The notes under the pieces were generated by a model. The model was not told the DNA's origin. It did not search any database and was given only the letters and a program-made list of their open reading frames with translations. Positions 6,473 to 12,182 of a DNA stretch of 13,726 nucleotides are shown here, piece after piece (within the stretch, counting starts at the first letter, position 1; every line of letters starts with the position of its first letter). Location: assembly GCA_947581745.1 (NCBI GenBank), contig CANPVW010000195.1:1-13726 (forward strand), in the 5' to 3' direction. The position numbers and the translations under genes are program-made. Origin of the DNA: Candidatus Benthicola azotiphorus (GTDB lineage Bacteria; Gemmatimonadota; Gemmatimonadetes; Palauibacterales; Palauibacteraceae).

Positions 6473-7924
6473 ATGCAGGAACGCCTGATCGCCCTATACC
6501 GGGAGCACTTCGGACAGGCTCCGTCGGCCGTGCTCGAGCTGGCGGGGGACGGGTCCAATCGCGCCTACCGCAGGCTGCTCGGCTCCGGCAATCCACCGGT
6601 TGTCGGCGTCATGGGGCCGGACCACGAAGAGAATCGGGCGTTCCTGGCCTTCACGCGAGCCTTCCGGAGCATCGACCTGCCGGTGCCGCGGCTTCACGCA
6701 GAGGACGAAGCGGGCGACGTGTACCTGCTGGAGGATCTCGGAGACACGACTCTGTTCGACGCGCTCGACGAAGCGCGGCTCGCTGCCGGCGGGGCGTTTC
6801 CCGATACGCTGGTACCGGTCTACCGAGAGGTCGTTCGCTGGCTGCCCAAGTTCCAGGTGCGCGGCGGGAAGGTGGTGGACTATGCCGTCGCCTACCCTCG
6901 CGAGGCTTTCGACCGGCAGTCGATCCTGTGGGACCTGAATTACTTCAAGTACCACTTCCTGAAGCTGGCACATGTGCCGTTCAGCGAGGCCCGCCTCGAG
7001 CACGATTTCGAGACGCTGATCGCGTTCCTGCTGGAGGCGGACCGCGAGCACTTTCTCTACCGGGACTTCCAATCCAGGAACGTGATGCTCCAGGATGGAG
7101 CGCCACGGTTCATCGACTACCAGGGGGGGCGCCGGGGGGCCCTGGCGTACGACGTGGCATCGCTCCTTTATGATGCGAAGGCCGATCTGCCGGCTGAGGT
7201 GCGGGACGAGTTGCTGGACAGCTATCTGGAAGCGCTGGCGCTCGAGGTGCCGGTGGAACGGAGGAGTTTCCAACTCCAGTATCGCGGCTACGTACTCGTT
7301 CGGATCATGCAGGCCCTCGGTGCATACGGCTACCGCGGGTTCTTCGAGCGGAAGCCGCGCTTTCTGCGCAGCGTTCCGTTCGCGGCCCGCAACCTCCGAT
7401 CCCTCCTCGAAGAGGGCCTGCCCGTTCGGGTCCCCGAGCTCGAGCGTGTGTTCGCGCACATCGCGTCCGCCTGGTCGGGGCCGGACGCCCTGCCGAGCCA
7501 ACCGGGTCTCACCCTGCACGTGTTCAGCTTCAGCTACCGACGCGGTTACCCCGAGCCGGTCGACGGGCACGGCGGCGGCTTCGTGTTCGACTGCCGGGCG
7601 GTGCCCAACCCGGGCCGGGAGCCGGAATACCGCTCGCAGACCGGTCTGGACCCGGCGGTGATCGAGTTCATCGAGAAGGATCAGGCCACCGCATCGTTCT
7701 GGGCTGCCGTGCGAGATCTGTCGGAGGCGCACGTCACCGAGTACCTGCGCCGCGGCTTCGAGAGCCTCACGGTCTCGTTCGGCTGCACGGGGGGACAGCA
7801 CCGCTCGGTGTACTTCGCGGAACGGCTGGCGAAGCACGTGGAGGGCGTGTTTCCCGACGTTCGGGTCCGGGTGCACCATCGCGAGCAGGTCCACTGGCCC
7901 GCTCGTGACGGCGGGCAGAGCTGA
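6473..7924 (+). CDS. amgK: AmgK-like sugar kinase fused to a RapZ C-terminal domain
   Basis: The 483-aa protein has two parts. Residues 1 to about 335 are an aminoglycoside-phosphotransferase-fold kinase. It has YLLEDLGDTTLFDAL (84-98), the catalytic YRDFQSRNVM (Asp198, Asn203) and FIDYQGGRRGALAYDVASLLYD with metal-binding Asp215. This closely resembles AmgK, the MurNAc/GlcNAc anomeric kinase of cell-wall recycling. Residues about 346-475 match the RapZ C-terminal domain: FSFSYRRGYP, GGFVFDCRAVPNP, TGLDPAVIEFI, and the hallmark SFGCTGGQHRSVYFAERLA (435-453). In E. coli this domain binds glucosamine-6-phosphate and small RNAs. RapZ's N-terminal P-loop domain is absent and replaced by the kinase. 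The next gene, a MurU-like nucleotidyltransferase, starts 6 nt downstream and supports the pathway. The ATG at 6473 opens directly into the kinase fold but lacks a clear Shine-Dalgarno sequence. The substrate is inferred; the GlcN6P-sensing role is a hypothesis. Confidence 0.9.
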   Translation: MQERLIALYREHFGQAPSAVLELAGDGSNRAYRRLLGSGNPPVVGVMGPDHEENRAFLAFTRAFRSIDLPVPRLHAEDEAGDVYLLEDLGDTTLFDALDEARLAAGGAFPDTLVPVYREVVRWLPKFQVRGGKVVDYAVAYPREAFDRQSILWDLNYFKYHFLKLAHVPFSEARLEHDFETLIAFLLEADREHFLYRDFQSRNVMLQDGAPRFIDYQGGRRGALAYDVASLLYDAKADLPAEVRDELLDSYLEALALEVPVERRSFQLQYRGYVLVRIMQALGAYGYRGFFERKPRFLRSVPFAARNLRSLLEEGLPVRVPELERVFAHIASAWSGPDALPSQPGLTLHVFSFSYRRGYPEPVDGHGGGFVFDCRAVPNPGREPEYRSQTGLDPAVIEFIEKDQATASFWAAVRDLSEAHVTEYLRRGFESLTVSFGCTGGQHRSVYFAERLAKHVEGVFPDVRVRVHHREQVHWPARDGGQS

Positions 7925-7930
7925 GCTGCC

Positions 7931-8704
7931 GTGGACGGGATGATCTTCGCCGCCGGTCTGGGCACGCGTCTCTATCCGCTGACTCGCGACACGCCCAAGG
8001 CCCTGATCGAGCTGGGTGCGGCGACGCTTCTGGAGATCGCGCTCGACCGGCTGACGGAAGCCGGCTGCACCCGCATCGTGGTGAACGTCCACCACCACGC
8101 GGATCGCATCGTGGAGTTCTTCGAGAGGGCCTGTCCCGAGGGACCGGGGGCGACCGGAGAACCCGACTCTCCGTGGTCCTGGCGTGGGGCGTGGGTCCTG
8201 ATCTCACATGAGCCGGACGGTCCTCTGGAGACGGGCGGCGGGCTGCTGCACGCCGCCGGACTGTTCCGGGGAGACCGGACGATCCTGCTCCACAACGTCG
8301 ATGTGATCTCCGACATCGATCTCACCGCCTTAGCGCGGGAGCACGAAGCATCCGGGAAGATCGCCACGCTGGCGGTCAACCGCCGCCCTTCTGGTCGTCT
8401 GCTCGTGTTCGACGAGGACGGTTTGTGCGGTCGGGTGGATTCCCGAACGGGGGTCGAGGAATGGGCGAGGAGGCCATCGAACGCCGAGTGGCGGGCTGCC
8501 TTCACCGGGGTCCACGCGGTCTCGCCGCGGATCCTCGGCAGACTGGCGGATAGAGGGGTGTTCTCCATCGTGCGCTCGTACCTGAGGCTCGCGGCGGCGG
8601 GCGCCGGGGTGATGCCGTTCGATGTCAGCGGAGCGGCGTGGATGGACGTGGGAACTCCCGGGCGACTGGATGCCGCCACCCGGCGCCTGGCGGGGGGAAA
8701 GTGA
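7931..8704 (+). CDS. murU: MurU-like sugar-1-phosphate nucleotidyltransferase
   Basis: This 257-aa protein has the nucleotidyltransferase fold of the NTP_transferase family. Its N-terminus, FAAGLGTRLYPLTRDTPKAL (residues 6-25), contains the nucleotide-binding GxGTR loop and the activating Lys23. PLETGGGLLHA (98-108) is the uridine/sugar-binding region. LLHNVDVISDIDL carries a metal-binding Asp124, and AWMDVGTPGRL carries a second likely metal ligand, Asp239. This is most like MurU, which makes UDP-MurNAc from MurNAc-1-phosphate and UTP. The tight coupling to the AmgK-like kinase (6-nt gap) is the main reason for preferring MurU over a mannose- or glucose-1-phosphate transferase. A GTG at 7931 or an in-frame ATG at 7940 could start it. 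The ATG would place the glycine loop nearer the N-terminus, as is usual. A Pro/Gly-rich insert (about 70-88) precedes ISHEPDGPLETGGG. Confidence 0.87.
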   Translation: MDGMIFAAGLGTRLYPLTRDTPKALIELGAATLLEIALDRLTEAGCTRIVVNVHHHADRIVEFFERACPEGPGATGEPDSPWSWRGAWVLISHEPDGPLETGGGLLHAAGLFRGDRTILLHNVDVISDIDLTALAREHEASGKIATLAVNRRPSGRLLVFDEDGLCGRVDSRTGVEEWARRPSNAEWRAAFTGVHAVSPRILGRLADRGVFSIVRSYLRLAAAGAGVMPFDVSGAAWMDVGTPGRLDAATRRLAGGK

Positions 8705-8705
8705 G

Positions 8706-8735
8706 CGAGCGGTTCAGCCGGCGAGGGGCCGCTCG
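8706..8735. repeat. Inverted repeat at the convergent ends of murU and the propeller gene
   Basis: CGAGCGG (8706-8712) and CCGCTCG (8729-8735) form a perfect 7-bp stem with a 16-nt loop. It spans the 9-bp gap between the two convergent stops and runs into the propeller coding end. There is no T-run downstream on the plus strand and only TTT on the minus strand. It may slow or end transcription from both sides, but it does not meet the intrinsic-terminator pattern. Confidence 0.35.
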
Positions 8736-9961
8736 ATCCTGGCCCTGACCACGAACGGCACCTCGAGCTCGTCCCGGGTGATCGCGTACAGGTAGCCGGC
8801 CCGGATCACCGGCGGCGGATAGAATTCCACCGGGAACGGAAACTGGACTTCACCCAGGTACCGCCCCTCGGCGTCGAAGACGTCGAACAGCCGCTGCTCG
8901 TCTCCCTCCGGGGCGACGACCTGGACCCACAGGTTCCCGGCGTCATCCAGCACGAAGTCCTCGAACGCGGGCTTGTGGGAGGGGATCCTGGACCAGTCGG
9001 GCTTGCCTCCTGCGTCGATGAAGTCCTTCAGGTTCTCTCTGGCCTCCGCCACGTCGGACGAGGTGACCGGCAACGGGTCGTAATCCCTGCGAATCGAGCG
9101 GAGCGTGTCGCCCGCCCAGCTGAGCTGGAATATCCGGTACTCACCGGTGAGTCCGGCCCAGTACGTTCCATCTCTGGCGAGGCGCCATTCGATGCTCGGT
9201 GTGAACGGGACTCCGGTCCTCCACCAGTTGTCCTCGTTCTTGAGCTCGAAGTACTCGCGCTCGCCGGGGTACTCCGGCGGAGCGACCGAGTCTATCGGCT
9301 GCAGGTCCGGTCCGTGACGTACCATGACGAGCGCGAAGTCGTCATCCACGGACGTGTCCACCCCGTAGGTGTAGAACCGTCCCTCGTCGTCGAACCCTCC
9401 CGGCCAGGGCTGGACCACGACGCCGCCGATCGTGGGGTGGCTGGCCACGAAGGCTCCGGTCGTATCCACCACCGAGAGGCGGTTGTTGGACGGATCCGCG
9501 ATCCACAGGTTGCCGTCCGTTCCCCAGTCCATTCCGATCACGCGGTTGAACTCACCGGGACCTTCACCCTGCCGCCCCACGGTCCTGACGTACCGTCCGT
9601 CGCCATCGAACACTCGGATTTCCTGTGCCTGTCCCTCGAACACCCAGACTCGACCGAGCCGATCGACCGCGAAGTCGGTGATCGATCCGAGCATGTCCGG
9701 TCCCGTCTCGTCAAGCGCCCCGATCCGGAGGTCTTCCTCGATCAGCCACTCGTCTCCCGGCGTCCACAGGGAGCCTCTCGGATTGTAGACGGAGATCTGA
9801 CCGCTGCTCAGTGTATCCACCGTGCCGCCCCAGCCACGCGCCGGAGCCTCCCCGGCGCAGCCCGCCAGGCCGATGGCCAGCGCCACGACCGCGATCACGG
9901 CCCAGGCCGCTATCAGGATGCGGCGCGCGGTCGAGTCGTAGAGCCGGCCGTCGATCGTCAT
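8714..9961 (-). CDS. 6-bladed beta-propeller lipoprotein (paralog of the one at 12183)
   Basis: The 415-aa predicted lipoprotein has a hydrophobic signal segment (about residues 14-34) ending in LAGC with lipidated Cys35. NHL/6-bladed propeller repeats follow: ITDFAVDRLGRVWVFEGQ, IRVFDGDGRYVRTVGRQGEGPGEF and IGMDWGTDGNLWIADPSNNRLSVVD in the N-terminal half, and FVLDDAGNLWVQVV plus FDVFDAEGRYLGEV near the end. Such proteins sit on the periplasmic or outer surface and their ligands are mostly unknown. The ATG at 9961 is chosen because AGGA lies 6 nt upstream; a GTG at 9988 would extend the signal peptide by 9 residues. The propeller at 12183-13361 shares the same order of motifs, so the two are paralogs flanking the sigma-factor cluster in divergent orientation. 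It is convergent with murU, with a 9-nt gap. No enzymatic residues were recognised. Confidence 0.85.
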   Translation of the reverse strand: MTIDGRLYDSTARRILIAAWAVIAVVALAIGLAGCAGEAPARGWGGTVDTLSSGQISVYNPRGSLWTPGDEWLIEEDLRIGALDETGPDMLGSITDFAVDRLGRVWVFEGQAQEIRVFDGDGRYVRTVGRQGEGPGEFNRVIGMDWGTDGNLWIADPSNNRLSVVDTTGAFVASHPTIGGVVVQPWPGGFDDEGRFYTYGVDTSVDDDFALVMVRHGPDLQPIDSVAPPEYPGEREYFELKNEDNWWRTGVPFTPSIEWRLARDGTYWAGLTGEYRIFQLSWAGDTLRSIRRDYDPLPVTSSDVAEARENLKDFIDAGGKPDWSRIPSHKPAFEDFVLDDAGNLWVQVVAPEGDEQRLFDVFDAEGRYLGEVQFPFPVEFYPPPVIRAGYLYAITRDELEVPFVVRARIERPLAG

Positions 9962-9993
9962 GGAGCGTCCTGTCCCGGTTGATCGCACTGCGT

Positions 9994-10010
9994 CACCGGA
10001 GAGTCCGGTG
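9994..10010 (-). promoter_or_regulatory. Hairpin or operator upstream of the propeller lipoprotein gene
   Basis: CACCGGA-GAG-TCCGGTG is a perfect 7-bp inverted repeat with a 3-nt centre, 32 bp upstream of the minus-strand propeller start at 9961. It could be a 5' untranslated hairpin or a dimeric protein site. It has no T-run on either side, so it is not a terminator. Confidence 0.4.
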
Positions 10011-10097
10011 GGTCCACGTCAGTTCGCTCATGAGACACGGAATGCACCCGAAGGGTTGGCTCGGGCCGCCTGCACGGCGCGAGGGAACGATCCTTGT

Positions 10098-10165
10098 CGC
10101 GAATCGCGGAGGGGAGGGGTCAGGCGGCGGACCTGACCGGGAACCGGTTCGAGCCTCTCGGCTCG
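10098..10165. repeat. Cluster of four palindromes in the non-coding gap
   Basis: Four inverted repeats lie within 68 bp. They are CGCG-AAT-CGCG (10098-10108), GGTCAGG with a 7-nt loop and CCTGACC (10118-10138), the perfect palindrome GAACCGGTTC (10141-10150), and CGAGCC-TCTC-GGCTCG (10150-10165). As RNA this would fold into consecutive stems; as DNA it could be several protein sites. I recognise no named RNA family. Confidence 0.5.
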
Positions 10166-10262
10166 CTGCGCCCCGCACCGGCCCCGGACCAGATCCAAGC
10201 GTGAGCGATGCCGGATGGACCATCGTCACCTGCAGGTATTCGCACCCGGCCTCATATTCTAT

Positions 10263-10290
10263 TTGCCGCTCGACCCCAAAAGATTACATG
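10263..10290 (+). promoter_or_regulatory. Candidate promoter for the ECF sigma operon
   Basis: TTGCCG (10263-10268) and TACATG (10285-10290) are separated by 16 bp within the only AT-enriched part of the gap. Transcription would start near 10297, about 70 nt before the sigma-factor start. Both boxes are imperfect. An ECF-type self-promoter is an alternative, for example GGTTACC at 10294-10300 with CGTCC about 18 bp later. Confidence 0.3.
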
Positions 10291-10295
10291 CGCGG

Positions 10296-10310
10296 TTACC
10301 CGGTCGGTAA
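10296..10310. promoter_or_regulatory. TTACC-N5-GGTAA inverted repeat upstream of the sigma factor
   Basis: TTACC (10296-10300) and GGTAA (10306-10310) form a perfect inverted repeat with a 5-bp centre, one helical turn centre to centre. It overlaps the start site predicted from the neighbouring promoter boxes, where a repressor would act. No transcription-factor gene for it is in the window. Confidence 0.35.
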
Positions 10311-10364
10311 GCAGATACCGTCCATCTCACGTCTCACTGGCGAACCCGGTTCCACGGAGTGTGC

Positions 10365-10955
10365 GTGACGGAGCCCCAGAATCCGGAGATCGTGCCGTTC
10401 CTGGTCGGGAGAGCCCGAAGCGGGGATTCGTCGGCCTTCGAGCAGCTGGTCGGGATGTACCGGGATCAGATCTTCCGGTGGGCCCTGGTGCGGACAGGGG
10501 ATGTGGACGATGCGGAGGACGCGACGCAGGAGGCACTCCTGCGCATGCACCGGGGCCTCCGGAAGTTCGAGGGAGCCGCGCGGTTCGAGACCTGGCTCTA
10601 CGCCGTGGTCCGAAACGCGGCGCTCGACGTGGGACGGCGGGGGAGGCGGGTCGTCCGGCTCAAGGAGATCTACGCTTCGCGTGTCGCACCGGCGGTCTCG
10701 ACAGGCCCGCCGGCGGTCGTGGAGCAGATGGAGACCGAGAGGATAGGGAAAGTGGTGATGGAGTTTCTGGAAGCGTTGCCGGCCCGACAGCGCGAAGCGA
10801 TGGACCTGGTGGACCTGCAGGGGATCGGACAGGCGGAGGCCGCCGAAATGCTCGGCATCCGTCCTTCCACCCTCAGGGTCCACCTGCTGCGCGCCCGGAG
10901 AACGTTACGGGGCCGGCTGCTGGAAAAGGCGCCGGGAGCGGAGGAGGCGGAATGA
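10365..10955 (+). CDS. ECF (sigma-70 family) RNA polymerase sigma factor
   Basis: This 196-aa protein contains the two conserved ECF regions. Region 2 covers about residues 22-95: FEQLVGMYRDQIFRWALVRTGDVDDAEDATQEALLRMHRGLRKFEG, then FETWLYAVVRNAALDVGRR, the -10 recognition part. Region 4 covers about 130-185: LPARQREAMDLVDLQGIGQAEAAEMLGIRPSTLRVHLLRARRTLR, the helix-turn-helix that reads the -35 box. There is no region 1.1 or 3, as usual in this class. I chose the GTG at 10365 because GGAG lies 5 nt upstream (10356-10359). A GTG at 10359 would add two residues but overlaps that ribosome site. The stop overlaps the anti-sigma start by 4 nt (ATGA), the standard arrangement for a sigma factor and its inhibitor. 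The target genes probably include its own operon. Confidence 0.95.
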   Translation: MTEPQNPEIVPFLVGRARSGDSSAFEQLVGMYRDQIFRWALVRTGDVDDAEDATQEALLRMHRGLRKFEGAARFETWLYAVVRNAALDVGRRGRRVVRLKEIYASRVAPAVSTGPPAVVEQMETERIGKVVMEFLEALPARQREAMDLVDLQGIGQAEAAEMLGIRPSTLRVHLLRARRTLRGRLLEKAPGAEEAE

Positions 10956-11473
10956 ACTGCGGAAGCTGCCGCGACCTGTTGCTGGAAACCGATCCGGGGG
11001 TCATCCGATCGGCCTTGACCGCGCGTGCGCCGGATCTCGGGCCCGCCGGCCGAGTGGAAGTGGAGGACGAGCTCGCCCGGCACCTGGCCACCTGTTCCGA
11101 GTGTGCGCATTCGGCAGAGCGCATCCTCGCGGCAAACGACGACCTCGCGGCCGGCCTCGCCCTCCTTGGACCCGAGCGGGGCCTCGAGGATGCGGTGCGA
11201 GCTGCCACGCGCGAGGACGCGCCACGTCGCCGGGTGCGCCGGACACCCTGGGCGGTCGCGGCGGCGGTCGCGGCCGGGATCCTGGCGATCCGTTTCCTCG
11301 GCGACGGGCCCGGTTTCGATTCGTCCGGAATCGATGGCGGTGCGACGCCCGTCGCGAGGGCCGAGGCGTTCACGCCCGAGGTCGACGTGCCCGCAGGTGA
11401 GAGCGTCATGGTGATGGAGTCCGCGAACGAGGACGTGGTGGTGTTCTGGTTCTATCAGGGGAGGGGAGAATGA
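10952..11473 (+). CDS. Membrane anti-sigma factor with zinc-finger motif
   Basis: The 173-aa protein begins MNCGSCRDLL and has a cytoplasmic domain with HLATCSEC (His44, Cys48, Cys51), the HxxxCxxC core of ZAS/zinc-finger anti-sigma factors. Cys3 or Cys6 may supply the fourth ligand. A single transmembrane helix lies near residues 100-116 (after RRRVRR, so the N-terminus faces the cytoplasm). A periplasmic tail of about 55 residues ends VMVMESANEDVVVFWFYQGRGE. The family binds and holds its sigma factor until an envelope signal triggers release. It overlaps the sigma gene (ATGA at 10952-10955) and has GAGGAGG just upstream. It also overlaps the next gene by 4 nt, so all three are translationally coupled. 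No protease cleavage site could be identified by eye. Confidence 0.88.
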   Translation: MNCGSCRDLLLETDPGVIRSALTARAPDLGPAGRVEVEDELARHLATCSECAHSAERILAANDDLAAGLALLGPERGLEDAVRAATREDAPRRRVRRTPWAVAAAVAAGILAIRFLGDGPGFDSSGIDGGATPVARAEAFTPEVDVPAGESVMVMESANEDVVVFWFYQGRGE

Positions 11474-12171
11474 CGATCAGGTCGAGGTTCCGACACGGAG
11501 TCCGCTTGTGCGCGCTGCTGATCCTGGGGTCGGTCGCTGTCGGGTGCTCTCGGGATCAGGCGCCCGAGCTGCAGACGCGGACGTTCGAGATCCTGCACCT
11601 CGAGGACTGGGTCGCGGAGTCCCTCGTGGAGCCCTACGTGTACGCGAGCCGGCCCGGGGCTCCAGGAATGGCGAGCGTCGTCGAGGGAAAGCTCACGGTG
11701 CGCGAGACTCCGGACAACCTCCGGCGAATCGAAGAGACGCTGCTCGAGTTCGACCGGCCCACTCCCGCGGTGCGCGTCACGTTCCAGATCATAGAGGCGA
11801 ACGGGGAATCCGATGTCGATCCGCGCATCGCGGACGTCGAGTCGGCGCTGCGCGAGCTGTTCCGATTCGAAGGGTACCGACTGCTCGGCGAGGTGATGGT
11901 GAACGGGACGGAGGGAAACGAGGTCTTCCAGGAATTCGACGTTCCCGATCTCGGGCCGTCGGCGATCGAGGCCACGATCCGGGATGTCCGCACGGACTCC
12001 TCGGGCGGCAGTGTCCAGCTCGAAATGAGGTTCCACGCCGGGTCGCGCACGGTGTTCGGCACCACGGTCAGGGTCAGGGCGGGGCAGACCGCCGTCCTCG
12101 GCCGGACGCCGAGTTCTGTCGGGAGTCGCAACATCATCCTGGCTGTCAAGACAGAATTGCTTGATATATAA
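11470..12171 (+). CDS. Small lipoprotein resembling secretin N-domain and distal segment, without pore
   Basis: The 233-aa protein has a signal peptide ending AVGC (Cys26 the likely lipidation site; Ala at -3 is slightly atypical). Residues about 36-100 (RTFEILHLEDWVAESLVEPY, then VVEGKLTVRETPDNLRRIEETLLEFDRP) follow the pattern of secretin short N-domains: a strand/helix opening, then 'N-L-x-V-x-x-T-x-x-x-L-x-x-I-x-x-x-L-x-x-x-D-x-P'. The C-terminal part (GSVQLEMRFHA, VRVRAGQTAVLG, then IILAVKTEL) resembles the end of a secretin homology domain. A full type II/III secretin is at least twice as long, so this cannot form the usual gated pore. No other secretion gene is nearby. It overlaps the anti-sigma gene by 4 nt (ATGA), suggesting a role in the same signalling operon. 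The domain call is by pattern only; a different alpha/beta envelope domain is possible. Confidence 0.68.
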   Translation: MTIRSRFRHGVRLCALLILGSVAVGCSRDQAPELQTRTFEILHLEDWVAESLVEPYVYASRPGAPGMASVVEGKLTVRETPDNLRRIEETLLEFDRPTPAVRVTFQIIEANGESDVDPRIADVESALRELFRFEGYRLLGEVMVNGTEGNEVFQEFDVPDLGPSAIEATIRDVRTDSSGGSVQLEMRFHAGSRTVFGTTVRVRAGQTAVLGRTPSSVGSRNIILAVKTELLDI

Positions 12172-12172
12172 C
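12143..12172 (+). promoter_or_regulatory. Candidate internal promoter giving a leaderless propeller transcript
   Basis: CTGTCA (12143-12148) and TATAAC (12167-12172) are 18 bp apart, matching 4 of 6 and 5 of 6 consensus bases. They lie in an AT-rich tract at the end of the preceding gene. The start point would be near 12179, only about 4 nt before the propeller ATG at 12183. That gene has no Shine-Dalgarno sequence, which fits a leaderless mRNA. CTGTC-AA-GACAG (12143-12154) is also a perfect inverted repeat over the -35 box. Confidence 0.38.
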
Positions 12173-12182
12173 GATTTATTGT

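Larger units (their letters stand above)
9962..10364. other. 403-bp non-coding divergent region with many inverted repeats
   Basis: No convincing gene lies here. Short open frames on both strands (for example minus strand 9993-10229) have low-complexity Gly/Pro/Arg/Ser composition and no family resemblance. The region must hold the promoters of the propeller gene (minus) and of the sigma-factor operon (plus). It contains a hairpin at 9994-10010, a cluster of palindromes at 10098-10165, and a promoter/operator-like segment at 10263-10310. The stretch from about 10250 to 10320 is visibly more AT-rich than its surroundings, as expected of a promoter. Confidence 0.7.

Noticed and set aside
6494..8098. 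534-aa open frame on the minus strand
   Set aside because: It is antisense to the AmgK-RapZ fusion and the murU start, which carry catalytic motifs on the plus strand.
8975..9982. 335-aa open frame on the plus strand opposite the first propeller gene
   Set aside because: No domain or ribosome site; the minus-strand frame has a lipobox and propeller repeats.
9993..10229. 78-aa minus-strand open frame in the divergent gap
   Set aside because: Low-complexity Pro/Gly/Ser/Arg sequence, no ribosome site, and it overlaps the palindrome cluster.
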